A stretch of 64,000 nucleotides of DNA from Telmatactis stephensoni (Eukaryota; Cnidaria; Anthozoa; Actiniaria; Isophelliidae), in the NCBI GenBank assembly GCA_029948255.1, contig JALIZF010001452.1:124001-188000 (forward strand). The letters are read 5' to 3'. Positions 22,893 through 36,200 of the stretch are shown piece by piece. Made by a program: the position numbers and the translations under genes. The number at the start of each line of letters is the position of its first letter. Within the stretch, counting starts at the first letter, position 1. The notes beneath the pieces are model-generated. The model was not told the origin of the DNA. It did not search any database and saw only the letters and a program-made list of their open reading frames with translations.

Positions 22893-25800
22893 ATGGTGGG
22901 TTTAAGATTCTTGGTTTTGCCGATCCTCATAGGTAACGAGTGTTCATGATTTAACTTGGTACTTCTGGTTTAAGGGTTTAACTGTTTGAATTCGTACATT
23001 TTTGATTATTAGTTTAACTGACACTGCTTTAGCACATTCTGTGTACTAACACATAGCTTTGTACATTTTCAAGGTTTGGTAAAGCTTTGCAATGGTAAGT
23101 TCCTCAAAGTGACTGTTGATAGACTACACAAAATTAGATCCTTTGACTAGGCATACCAAAATGGGCCGGGATACAAAAGTGTAGATCATTTCAAAAGATC
23201 CGACAATGATGCGTGATCGCACCATGCAAAACGCGTGATTTGCCGATTTAAAAAAGTAGCCGCGTTATTTCGTCAAAATCTTCCGCGTGATGCGTGAATG
23301 GCTTTGAGTATAACATGGAATGCTATTGGTACCCCCTCTTTAATACATATGTGTTGCTATGTGGCGATTCGATTGGCCACGACGTTTTTTCTTACGAATA
23401 CACTTTTTGGTTACACATTGAAAATAACTCACTTTGTCGTTCATTCCCCAAGCATCTTATGAACAAGAAGCACTTCAAAGACACAACTACTTCCGACGAG
23501 CGCACAATGCCCCGACGATGGTACTCAACTCAGAGATGAGTCGCTCTGCTCAGGCATACGCGCAGAAGTTAGCACGTCGAGGCTCGTTGTCTCATTCAAG
23601 TTCTAGTGAACGCCCAGGCCAGGGAGAAAACCTTGCTATGACTTGTGGAAGGCAATTCACTGGAGCCACTGCGGTGGACATGTGGTGAGTACCATATTGC
23701 GCCTGTGTTGTTGGCAATAGAAAGTTAACTTTTCAGTGTTGTCCTGGATTTGATTGCTTGATTGATTGCTTGAAGATTTGATTGAAGATTTGTCTATATG
23801 TACAGTGCATTTCAGTGCTGTTTAGTGCTGTATTGTCAGTGTTAACTTTTCAGTGCGTAGTTCTGAATTAAATCCCTCGATTGATTTTGTGGAAATGAAC
23901 GATGCATCGGCTGCTATTCAGCTGTATTGTCGTCTTCTTGTATGATGCTCCACCAGTTATTGTTTTATTGCGCTCCACTATTGTACGTAAGCTACAATCA
24001 GTGACGTATTCGTTCGGGACAGGAACTCCAAACTCATTAAGCGCGCGCGTGAAACTGTGATACTACCCCTCCCCCTCAAACAATGTTGTGTCTCGTTCTG
24101 AGCACCGTCCCACGCCCCGGGCGATCTAGATTGGAGCAACATTGCTAGGGTGGGGGAGGTGGAGGGCTCAAACCATATAGAGTGCCATCTAAACACAGGT
24201 TTTATACGACTTTCTTATGGACTTATATCCAACTACAAATATTGTCAAGCAAGCGGGTTAAATGTACCAACAGATATGTCCATGATTGTAGCTTGATGCC
24301 GCCTACATATGATTAGATTAATGAAATATTACTGAATGATTTTATTAGGTACAAAGAAGTTTGTCAGTATGACTTCACTCGGCCAAGATACATGAGTGGT
24401 ACGGGTCATTTCACTCAAATCGTCTGGAAAGGCAGTACGGAGCTTGGAATAGGCGTTGCCTCTAAGGATGGCCGGTGGGGAAAGTGCTATTACATCGTAG
24501 GTCGCTACAGAGCCGCTGGGAACATGATGGGAAGTTTTGGCAATAACGTGGAGAAAGGATGTTTTGACAAGAACAGCTACTGTAATAACGATGGGGAACC
24601 TTGTGGTGGTCAACCACCAGCAACAAATGCACCGCCTTCACCACCACCAACACCAGTTGTTACCCAACCACCAGGTGAGGTAGAGACGATATCTCCATTT
24701 CCCCCGTCCCTCAACACCCCTTCCCCAAAAAAGTACACACACACCCTACCTCTACCCATAACCTCCAAAATAAAGAAGCTCCGAACTCAAGTCCATTCGC
24801 CGCCATTCTGAAATATCAAAGGGGAACCTTGTGGTGGTCATACTTTTCCAAATCCATCTGAAGAGATCGGGATACCCTGTAAAATTAGGAGAGAAAAAAG
24901 CCAATTAAAGAGCAATTTGATCGAGAGTAGATGGTTCTAAATATTTTACCATAACTTTAAGGTCGCCCTCCGTCCCCCCTAAAAAACAGTCCCATGATTC
25001 AACCTGAATGTCAATTTCCTCAACTCTTAACAAATTTTTCCGACTCTGACTACAACCACGTGCCAGGAAGAATTGATTCCCTTACCTAACTTGTTGTTAT
25101 ATAAAGTGTGTCCCTAGTTTGCAGATATTATTATTACTTGAAACAAATGCATGAAAATTACATACAAACTAGCATACAGTATCAGAAAAACCTCACGGAT
25201 TTGAAAATTTTTGTATTTTAGTTTCCTGCCAAGACAACCACAAACACTGCAATTACTGGAAAGAAAACGATTATTGTAAAAATCCTGGTTATCTCGACTT
25301 CATGAAAAAGAATTGCCCAAAGTCTTGCAATCTCTGCGGCGGAGGGGGAAGCGGCGGAAGTGGTGGCAGCGGCGGAAGTGGCGGAAGTGGAGGGGGTGGC
25401 GGAAGTGGCGGTAGTGGCGGAAGTGGAGGAAGTGGCGGAAGTGGAGGTAGTGGCGGAAGTAACTCTTATGCCCAGGAAGGTCTGGACAAACACAATGAGT
25501 ACCGTCGTATCCACAACGCCCCAGCGATGACCCTTAATTCCGCCATGACACGTGAGGCTGAAGCTTATGCAGCAAAGTTAGCACGAATGGGAAGTCTCCA
25601 ACACTCGAATACACGCGATGGTGAGAACTTGGCCATGTCTTGTGGAAGAAAGTTAACCGCTGCAGCTGCCACTGAGATGTGGTGAGTACATCAAGCAAAT
25701 GATTCTTGTTCTTTTATCAAACAAATTCTTATTTTTATACCTATTCAAAAAGGTTGTCCGTAACTATTTTGCATATTGCATTTTTCATATTGCATTCCAA

Positions 25801-26582
25801 GATTGAAATCCATCGTGGATTTGTCTATTATTTTTTATATCTAAAACATAAAGGAAACTTTTGAAAAATTAAGTGTGGATGAAATTCGACCTGAGAAAAA
25901 CAGCTGAGAGTCAATATATTAAGTTGTTACAGTTTCTTGTTGCCCAAATACACATTATCAATCATGCATTTCAGCATGCAGCATGAAATATGCAACAAAT
26001 CTTTACCTATTTAACTATTTTGGAAAGGCTGTTCGAAGTTATCAAAATTTGTTCCAACGAGCGTGTGAAATCACCTAGTGTGTCGTGGGCTTAAATATAG
26101 GAAAAGTCGATCTTCTGAGGTTAGAGCTAAAAGGAAATAGAAAGTCAATGTTGCTAGAGCCTGTTGCCTAATTTTAATTACATATTGTACAGCTTAGTGG
26201 TACAATTAGTGCCTTAAACCATATTCCACGCATGTCCTTTTTCTTCTACTTTCTTTCTAATTCTAGGTACAAAGAGGTTTGTGACTACAACTTTAGTAAC
26301 GGAGGATTCAGCAGTCGAACTGGCCACTTTACTCAAGTCGTCTGGAAAGGAAGCACGGAGCTAGGAATAGGGAAAGCTGAAAACGGTAGATGCACGTATG
26401 TAGTCGGTCGTTATCGACGTGCTGGCAACTACAGAGGGCAGTACAGACAGAATGTAGATATAGGAAGCTTTAACAAAGGCAGTTACTGCAGAGGCGGTGG
26501 TGGAGGTGGAGGTGGCGGTGGAGGAGGAGGAGGAGGGGGAGGGGGAGGAGGTGGTGGTTGGTGGAGAGGGAAGCGCCGCTGA
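22893..26582 (+). CDS. secreted CAP-ShKT-CAP protein
   Basis: Six exons join with matching phases: 22893-22932, 23074-23094, 23453-23684, 24349-24674, 25222-25681 and 26267-26582. The product is 464 aa. Residues 1-20 are a signal peptide (MVGLRFLVLPILIGLVKLCN). CAP domain 1 spans about 22-178 with HNYFRRAHNAP, GENLAM and the CAP signature GHFTQIVWKG. A Pro-rich linker (about 180-206) follows. An ShKT domain has six cysteines at 209, 216, 225, 238, 242 and 245. A Gly/Ser linker of about 41 residues leads to CAP domain 2 (about 287-437), with HNEYRRIHNAP and GHFTQVVWKG, and then a Gly-rich basic tail. Both CAP domains are cut by an intron at the same Trp codon (TG|G), so the domain arose by internal duplication. 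The family acts outside the cell; cnidarian CAP and ShKT proteins occur in venom and in non-venom tissues, so function is open. Exon 4 could also read through to a stop at 24809-24811, giving a one-CAP form. Confidence 0.85.
25339..25460 (+). repeat. GGCGGAAGT-type minisatellite coding for a Gly/Ser linker
   Basis: A 9-bp unit varies around GGCGGAAGT and encodes repeated Gly-Gly-Ser between the ShKT domain and the second CAP domain. The frame is kept through all units. It resembles an artificial flexible linker but is flanked by natural exon sequence. Confidence 0.85.
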
Positions 26583-26641
26583 TCATGAGAATTCCGTTGA
26601 GTGACCGTAGACAGCATGTGCGTATTTCAGTTATTGTAACT

Positions 26642-26647
26642 AATAAA
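26642..26647 (+). promoter_or_regulatory. polyadenylation signal of the double-CAP gene
   Basis: AATAAA lies 60 bp after the TGA at 26580-26582. Confidence 0.7.
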
Positions 26648-26689
26648 ATATTACTGCCTTAAATTAATTTTGTAATACTTTACATTTTT

Positions 26690-28134
26690 CCACATTCCCT
26701 CTTCATGTAATGCCATAAAAATTATTTGTTTGTTTAAGAAACCCCTGCATGCTTGGTTACATTTACAGCCCGCGCTGCAATTTTACAAAGATGGATGAGT
26801 TGCCATCCATAATCTATTTCAACAACGAACGAATAATGAAGTCCCATCCTTTTTTACTTGGACATAGATAAAGGGATAAGAACTCGAAACATCAGTAATG
26901 CCAGACCTCTTTTAATTTCACACGGTGAGATTTCCATCCATCAAGATAAAATGAGGTAAGAGTCTTACCTCTTTTGATTTCATTAAGAGTCTTTGCCTCT
27001 CTTGGGCTTCTCTTAAAAGTATCTTTACAGATAGGAAAGCTGATTTTTCTGTCGCCCCTTTCTCCCACCGAACTAAAAGAAATATGAAGCAGTCATTTCT
27101 ACAGTGACTGAGCAGGAAATACAGTTGTTTTGAAAGAAAAGATCAACCCAATGTCATTCCATTAACGAGTTTTCTTTTCAGTTTCCGATGTTGAAATATT
27201 TGGGAGACGTTTTGTTGTATACTGCTTCATCCTTACTGACACTTTGTGATTTGTGATAATATCACTTGGACACAGGAGTTGAGACAGAACTATTGTTACA
27301 GTTCTGAAGGATGTCAAGTACTACGTTCTCGTACTAGACATAATTATTAAGAATAATCAGTACGTTTTCTTAACTAATTGACCCCACCATAGGACAATAT
27401 GGCCCCAACTGAAACAGTACAAGGGTGTGCAAGTATGTACTTGTACCAGACATAAACATTAAAATAATCAGCACCTTTTCTTAACTAACTGACCCCACCA
27501 TGGGGCAATACTGGTACTAATTTTGATCTAGAGATAAATGTCGCGGACACTTTTCTTGCTTTTGTTTGTTCTGACGCACTGGAGCTAAACCGTTTTCAGC
27601 TTATCATTTCTCAGCATGCGCACAACTGATCAAGTACCATTAAATGTCAGTTTCTTTGAGAAAAGTAAGGAGTACCCAATTAAAGACTTAATAAACTTTT
27701 AGCCTATCATGGTTGTTCAATGCATTTTGTGAAGTGTAGCTACTTCTCTTAGAAAAGGATCTCAATTTGGACAAGCTCAAACCATCTTTATACTGGAGTG
27801 CGCAACAGTAGCTATGACTTCTTAAGCACTGAATTCCAGGAGTTGGAGAATGGCTTGCTTAATTTGTACTACAAAGTTCGTTAGCAGAGTGCCAGGTATT
27901 GCAAGGGAACTATATGTATGTTGAAAGGCGGAAACTCTGCATTAGTTTGTAATAATATTTACTCATACATGTATAGATGGATAACCTGCTGATCTCTCTA
28001 TTCGGGACATAGAACAGGGTGAAGCCATTTAACTTCAAATCAAAAAACTAGCAACGCGTTAGCAAAGCCAAAAGTTGCTTAAATTAGCATCGTCGTTGTA
28101 AATCACAGGCTACAAATATATATCTACGTACCAA
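26690..28134. other. intergenic with a local tandem duplication
   Basis: A block of about 90-110 bp is repeated at 27314-27402 and 27429-27512. It includes TAATCAG, TTTTCTTAACTAA and TGACCCCACCAT. No gene is recognised. Confidence 0.55.
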
Positions 28135-28421
28135 CAAGAGACCATAATACTAAGAGAGCGAAACCAGCTCAGTATTGATGTCAGTGCGATGTTCTTGGCA
28201 GCTAATGCTATTTTTAGTAACTTCGCCACCGCGCGCGCAAGGCTCTCAAACAATGGAATTAAAAAGCTTAAAGCAAACAGTCCCGTCCGCGCGCACGTCA
28301 AAAATCGAATTTTATTAATTGATAGCCTTGCGCGCGAAATAACTAAAAATAGCCTTAGTCGCCGCGAACATCGCACAGACATCAATATCGAGCTTGGCTC
28401 TCTTAGTATTATGGTCTCTTA
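28135..28421. mobile_element. foldback MITE, CAAGAGACC family, copy 2
   Basis: Same arms and CG-rich core as the copies at 8974, 33266 and 38912, but the end has mutated to GGTCTCTTA and no target duplication remains. It is probably the oldest of the four copies. Confidence 0.85.
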
Positions 28422-28792
28422 GCTTCTCTTGGTATCAATCTTTATAGAGTCCGCCCGTCACGTATGTGATAACTCGTATCAATTGTTTGTCTGCAAGTGT
28501 TTATGGACTTTATACATCTAGACAACGAAATTGAAACTTCATCACTCCATTCCTTAATTCTTCATAAATTCAACGGAAAGTGAAGACCAAATCCGAAAAG
28601 ACATCCAAATACCTGAAGTAGATAATACTTATAATCAAATATATGAGGTTCTGCTTTTCCGATTTCAAAGAAGACAAATTAAAAAGGAAAGAAAAAGAAA
28701 AGAAGAAAAATTATAAAGAAAAAATCATTCAAGAGAAGTGAGTTTGAAAAAGCACGATTTTAACTGAGTTACGACGATCATCACAAAACTTG

Positions 28793-29779
28793 AACTAGAC
28801 GCACACGTGCGTTCACTCGTGCCTATGCCTGGAGCCCTTTTTAAGAGAGGCTCCAATGACCGGCTCCGTTCGTACTCTTCCCCTAGCACGCATTCTTCAC
28901 CATTCCGGGAAATAGCTAACCGTAACAAATGACCTTTTTTGAATCGGCTAACTTAAACTAAAAAATATCTTGATTAGTTAGTTTGTCTGTCAACAGCTAT
29001 TAGTGCCTTTGTCTTTCTATTATCATGCATAGGTATTAGATATCTCCAACATGCAAAAATATACCAGTTTTATATTCAACTTCTTATTTCACTATATATC
29101 TCAATTGTTTGCTGTAAAGACTTCTACAACGGCATATTTGACACAATAACAAATCGTGTATTTTTTCGTTCATGTTTCGGATGTTATATATATGAATAAA
29201 AGACGTTACGTGACCAAACGCGAAATACAAGGTCATGCCATTCCGATATTAAGTTAAAATTCACTACAAAAACCTCTCAAGATCTCTTGAATGCTTGAAT
29301 GAGGAATATAATTGACTTGCTTCTATGTATGTTCGTTTAGCAACATGTAGGATGAGAAATTCGTAGTTTTCCAGCTCATAGGAAATAGTCGTTATCGCGA
29401 GGGCCTCGGCTTTCAAGTACTCCATTTAGAGTTCGATATTTGGTCAAAGTATTGGAGATGAAGCTCAAAATAACAGCCCATTCTGAAGCTCATATAAGTA
29501 TATAGGTATATCTCGAGTTAAAAGCTCCAAATTACATTGTTCTACTGCAGGAAAAGCCTGTCTCTGAAAGCTATTTTCTTTGAAGTCGGCCATCTTGCAT
29601 TCCTAAAGTTCCTGGCTTGCGTTCGCTGTCGCTTAAAGGTGATGAATGAAGGGCATTGTTTTTACGCTCTTAACCAATCAGAGGTCCCTCAGGACGAACA
29701 CAGGAAAAAAAAAAAAAAAAAAAAAAAAACATTTGCAGTTTATAACTCGTTCCCGGCCTAAAGGCCTGGGCACGAGTAA
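28793..29779. repeat. long dispersed repeat, copy 2
   Basis: A 987-bp copy of the element at 14443-16420, lacking that copy's interior block of about 970 bp. It includes the internal A-tract near 29704-29729 and ends GGGCACGAGTAA. It lies about 480 bp upstream of gene B. Confidence 0.75.
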
Positions 29780-30256
29780 TAAACAGGCTTTGAATCCTGT
29801 TAGATAAGCTTTCATAACAGTAACAACTTAACATTTGTGTACATTCATTCACAATATCAAAACAAACATTTCATATACTTTCGTAGTCACGATCAATTAA
29901 GCCGTAAGAAAACATGTACTGCAATCAAAACATCCCAAGAAATCTCGAAGATATGCACATCCAATATCAACCTAACCAAGAATTTCGCTATAACAGCCAA
30001 TAAGAGGTCAACCATCTCGGCAGCCGGAAACATGACCTTCCGCTCAACTCTAGGATGAGTAAGGTGCTGTATATCGCATTCCTTTACGTGTAATCCTTGA
30101 ACACGCATTTGATTGGTCCAACACTGCGGATATCTTCAAGAGTACACAAAACCCTGAGCTCAAACCAGTTTCAACAGACAGATCACACTGCTGTGCGTAA
30201 AGCTACCTCAGTCTATAATTGAAGACTAACTCTGTTAGGAATCCAAGGAGTGAATT

Positions 30257-33200
30257 ATGAATCTTAGACTACTGTACATGATTTGTGCTGTATTCTGCGT
30301 CAAGGTACTGTTCTTCTGTTAGTATATGCCGGGCGCACTTTTGTTCGTTTTAAATTGTACTAAACCCTTTAGAATATTTGTATTTGTGTTTTCCAAGAAA
30401 ACCTGAATTTTAGGGTCATCTTAACTGTACCACAAACTTGATATTTTACAATTTTACAAATTATGTGCGCGCAGAATGATTGAGAACACCATCGGAAGAA
30501 GTCCATAAACTCTACTAGATTTTTGAATAGGTGAATTGAACAGAAGTGGCTTTCACAATCCTTTAGTCCATTTTAGTGGAAAGCGCGCTGTTCAATCTGT
30601 TTGCAAGTAGACTCATTGGCTTTTTGAGTCAAGGAGTTCTAGACTAATAATCATCGGCTATGCCACGTGCGTATAATTGAGCAATAATTCCATTCTAAAG
30701 TGATCGATGGCAGGTTGTTGCGTTTATGTACCCCATATACCCGATATATGATCCACTTTACCGCAAGATATGGTCTTATTAGTCTCGCTGTATAGTGGAT
30801 CATCCACATTATCGTCTACACATGAGATCGTGAGTGTATGAAACAATCTTAGACTGAAGATCTTGCCAACACATTTGATCAAGATGCCCGGAAGACACTG
30901 AAGTGCTTCTTTGACAATCGCATTACCACCCAAGTGACATTTTCTCATCTCTTTGTGAAAGCTTGGTTCCCTGGGAATTATTGGAGGAAAGGAATTGAAT
31001 CAGACTGCGTGTACTTTTGTTGTACTCTTTTACGCCCTTACGAGAAAGACGAATACTAGCCTTTTCTCCTTGGATGTGTGATTGTGATGTCTGGAAAAAT
31101 AATCAACACTTTTGAGCAGCGCGCAATATTCTTTTTCTATGTCCGTTCCAACTGTGAAACACTCATCACAATCGTGGCTATTCACCTGGCTGCGGTTTTC
31201 CTCTTAGTTAGCCAATAGTTTTGGTAAGAAAATAGGCATGACGTAGCAATAAACAGATTTCAGAATTTGGATGGTCAGGACTTTTTAAATTCATGCGCAA
31301 GTCTTTTTAAAATATTGGAAATGTGTAACAATTAACAACCATTTACCAATCAAATTTATCGTACACACATCTGTTTAGATAATTAAGCTTTGATCATGAC
31401 TTCCAGACTTCCGTTTCTTTTTCGGGATTCCATCAATCGTGATTTTAATATGAGAGTTTCAAAACGTCGTTTCCTTTAAGAAACGCACGGTTAATCTTGA
31501 CGAAATCTTTCGGAAATGAAATTTAAAAGTTAAACTTTTTGTATCACTTTTAGCGGAAGAAATACGAGTGAAAACTGAAGAAAGGAGTTTTGCAATGGTG
31601 GGAAGCAAACTGTAATCCTTCATACCTGCAGTCCAAACTTTCAAAGGACGTCACCTGTAGCAATGATTTGACGTTTTCAAATGGAACGTCGTCGTCGTCA
31701 TTTCTTGCTTGCAAATTAGTAACGAGTTCTTATATAGCTTGTAAATTAGTACAGAGATCCGTATATTTTATCTAAATAACATGATTTTAATTACGTTTTA
31801 ATCGTCGAGCTTAGCATTATCACCCTACATAACCTTTCAATTCCTTTGTACATAGAGCTGAAGTCGATAATCCTGAAAACGCTATTAACCAAGGAAAAGA
31901 TTACACAATATATATTACACCATTTAAGTCTAAATATTTATAGGCTATCTATTAAGGCAGAGTGATAACCATTCATCTGACTTAAATCAATGGAACATAC
32001 TTATTTTAAAACGTTGTAATTGCTGAAGGGGAAAACATCAGTTAGGAGTAATGGGTACAGGATAAGCAAGTACTTCTCTTCAAAATTTAAACCATTTTTC
32101 TTGAATTTGAACGTAGCAAAATATGCTTTCAATGTAGTATCATCCCTTTGGTAAATTCTGGGAAACGCCTCCAAATTGGAATGAGTCCCCTATAAAAGCT
32201 TTAAACATTTCCACTCGTTGCTTAGATTGACTTGCCATGACAAACTTTAGCATAAAAACCTTAGCTAATATAATTAATTAACTGAGAGTATTTCAAATTT
32301 TGGGTGAGTTAAATTTGGAGTAAATTCTATATAGAACGTTCAAGGTCACAAATTCAAGAAACAGGTCTCAACAAGTTTCCGAATACCGCAACGAATTGAT
32401 ATGAGCAGTACGCAGAACAATATTTTTAGATCTCTGACCCACGATGCGTACTGATATAGCTTATATTTATGTTTCAAAACTGTTTACAATAATAAGTCAT
32501 TTACATGTTATTTTTGAGCCACACTGTTGTTATCTATTTCATTCAAGATGCACGCTAGTCAACCAAACAATAACAAACTAATAAAACGTTCAACTTTCTT
32601 AAGGAAATGACCTTTTGTTCGATGCAGTTCAGTTCAGTTGTCTTCATTTCTAAAATCTAAAGACCCGTTTTCCATGCAAACTCATCCCTGACAAATATCA
32701 GCATCAGAAATGCGAGGAGTCCAGAAATGAATTTCCCTTGAATATTGCGCGCTTTGTTTGAGGAGAAGAGAAGAAAAGGATGGAATGGCATAGGAAAACA
32801 GGAAGTTGGGAACACACTTCCTTTTTTCATCGATCCCTTTCCCTTGACCTCTGTGGCCGGCCAATTGAATTGCTTCTCTGTCTCATCTTTTCAGCTCAGT
32901 TCTCAGTCAAAAGCAGGAGTTAAAGTATCACTTCAACTTGTCAGCTTCAAAATCCCAGCAACAAAGACTTAAACGGCAAATGCTGCGAGCTGATCTGTTA
33001 CGATAGGTGTGATTATTTCTTCAAATTATGTCTAAAATATGGAGCCAACAATAAATGTGTGTTGAATATTCAAACAAAACAATGGGACAACACCAATGAT
33101 ATTGTATTTAACAAGGGGGCAGGACAACTTGGCAATTCCAACAATAATCCACTTGTAAAGGAACTACCATCATGGAAGGTAAGAATAGCACATTTGCATA

Positions 33201-36200
33201 ATGGCGTTATACTACAACTACCAGAATGCTTTGCTCACATTCTTTTGTAAAACAATTAGTGCCAACAAGAGACCATAATACTAAGAGAGCGAAGCTCAGT
33301 ATTGATGTCTGTGCCATGTTCGTGGCGGCTAAGGCTATTTTTAGTAACTTCGCCATCGCGCGCGCAAGTCCCTCCACCAATAGAATTTGATTTTTGACGT
33401 GCGCGCGGACGGGACAGTTTGAATTCTATTGTTTAAGTGCCTTGCGCGCGCGATGGCGAAGTTACTAAAAATAGCCTTAGCCGCCACGAACATGGCACAG
33501 ACATCAATACTGAGCTTCGCTCTCTTAGTATTATGGTCTCTTGGTGCCAATAGGCCATATGCACTAACAGCGTGACCCTATCTTCCCTAGTCAAGAAGTA
33601 CCATCAAAATGGACTTCAAAAAATGAAAGCAAGCACCCCGATATTAGTAAAAGTGCAAAGTTTCAGTTTATAAGATGAATAAGAGAAAAAATGACAGTTA
33701 ATTTAAGGTTAGATATTTTCTTAAGTTTCGTTCGGTAAAGCGCGTTGGATGGCAAGCTCGTGCCATCCAACGCGTTTTTCCAAACGAATCTTAAGAAAAT
33801 GTCCAATCTTAAATTTACTGTCATTTCTTCTGTATTACATCTTATGAGCTGAAACTTTGCACTTTTACTAATATCGAGCTGCTCTTTTTCAGTTTCTTTT
33901 TTTTTTCTGGTGTTCATTCTGACGGTGCCACTTGATTTAGGGAAGATGGGGTCACGTGACCTGTTTGTGCATATGGCCTATTGTTAGACTATTCTCAAGA
34001 GGGAATAAAAATTTGAATAAGAAAGAAAATTCGTAAAGCATGTACTATATGTATGTGAACTCACGGCAGAGTTGTCCCGACCAGCAGCTTCTACCCTAGT
34101 GGCCTTCCCCCATACCATAAACATAAGTAGTATTTGCTTTGTAATCAATGCGACACGTACTGATGCAAATTAATTGGTGTGTTTTCAGGGTAGACTTAAA
34201 GTATCAATAGATGTTTTAGATTATGATTCATTCACTTCTTCTGATTTGGTTGATAAATACGTAATTGACAGGCGGGTAACACCCACTGCTGGAATTTTAC
34301 AACAGACGTGGACAACTATTAGTCTTAAGGTGAGTTAGCTTCTATAAATTCGGTTCTCGACACATCGCTAAAAGTACTCGAACCGAAGTGTTCTAAAGGT
34401 AAAAACAACTTCTAAAAACAGACAACGTTCCAGGGGCGTAGCGAGGGCCAAGCAAAGGGGAGGGGGGAGGGGGGAGGGGGGAGGGGGAGGCGGGGAGGGG
34501 GGGGGAGGGGAGGCGGGACAGTCAATGGAAAGGTTAAATTTCAAGGTCCAGTTCTCGCCAAAATATGCTAATTTCCTAATTTCCCCAGGAAGAACGTTTT
34601 GGGACAAAAGCAAAAACTTCGTCCAAGTGCAGAGTATACTTGAGATAACATTTGAGTATTGTGAATTAAATTAAAAGTAAAATTTTAAAGTGATGTCATT
34701 GATATGAGATGAAGGCTCAAGCCCAAAATTTGACCCCTCCCCTTGGCTCCCCCTTGCTTCGCCACTGCAATGTTCCCAGAGTATGTTATCTGGAAGTGAG
34801 AAACGAGCGACAGAATAATTTCCCTGGAGGATGAAGAAAAAACTGATACAAACAAAACGGGCAAAAACATGGAAACAGCAAACATGCAGATAGCTCGAAT
34901 TAACTCGAAATAAAGTGATATGGGATTATCTTTGATAAAATGTACATGGGTTTAAATATTGAAACAATTTTTACTAGTTCGTCCTAATTTTTAAGGAATT
35001 GAATATATACTTGTTTTCACTAATTAAATACATACACATATCCTTTTTCTAGGGCATTCCTAGTTCAATGAATATAAAATACAGCATACAGTGCAATAGA
35101 GATTATTATGGACCAAGTTGTACCAAGTATTGTAAATCACGTGACGATAGTACCGGTCATTATACTTGTGACTTGATAACTGGGCAAAAAGTATGTAGAA
35201 ACGGTTGGCATGGTAACGACTGTCTGACGTTTTGCTTGCCACAAGATGATGACATAAACGGGCATTATTCGTGTGAGAAGAACACAGGCAAAAAGGTACG
35301 TTATTACCTTAAGGTAAAACAGACTAGTTACGGAAAACCACCTACTTTGAAATATTCAGGTACAATTTACATGTTTTTTAACATTTCAAAAAAAAGTATA
35401 AGCTTTTCAGGTCATGCACTAGTCAGAAATAGTTCATATTGGAAGGTTTCCCCTTTCGTGTTGATGGTAGCGGGAACAAAAGACTCACTCTCTGTCTTCT
35501 GAGAATTTGGATTCTTTCTAACGTAAAAAGAAGTTATCCGGAGTGCAAAATCTTTTCAAGCAAAGAAACTACCAAATTATCAGATTTAAAGATGATATGA
35601 AATACACGAGAAACGTTTCTCGAGCGTTTTGAGTTGTTCAAGAAAAAGTTCCCAATTTACATATGTAACATGGCGCCACAAATATCGATATTTCTCGCTC
35701 GTTTTTAGATAGTTCATTACAATTAAGAATAAAGAAAAACTCAAAACAATCTACTAATTCATACCTTTCGTCTTGAGTGGGTTTTGATCCAGAAAATAGC
35801 AATTTTCAATCAAAAACTTCAATTATTTGTAGCTGTCTTCTTCGTTCCTGCAAAGTTGCTGCGACAAACACAGCCTATCAGGCCGAGGCATTAAAGCAAG
35901 GCACGTGCGTTGTCATGCCGACCAAACGGTAATGAAGTACTGATTTTTCGCTAGAAAAATCTTTGATAATTTTACTAATAGTTTTTTTATTATTTTTCGA
36001 AAGAAATGAAGTTTTCAGGAATCATTAAAAAGTTGTGTTGAGTTATATTCAAATCTCTGATGTAATTCAGCGAAATCTCTGATGTAATAGGAGCAAAAGT
36101 CGCCGGATAGAAAAGAATCACATGCAGGTTGTTTTTTACTTCCATTTCAAAACCATTAGAGTTATTTGATTATCATAATGGTCTTGAATCTCGAAAATGC

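Noticed and set aside
33663..33917. 84-codon minus-strand frame
   Set aside because: It lies in a foldback element within intron 2 of gene B.
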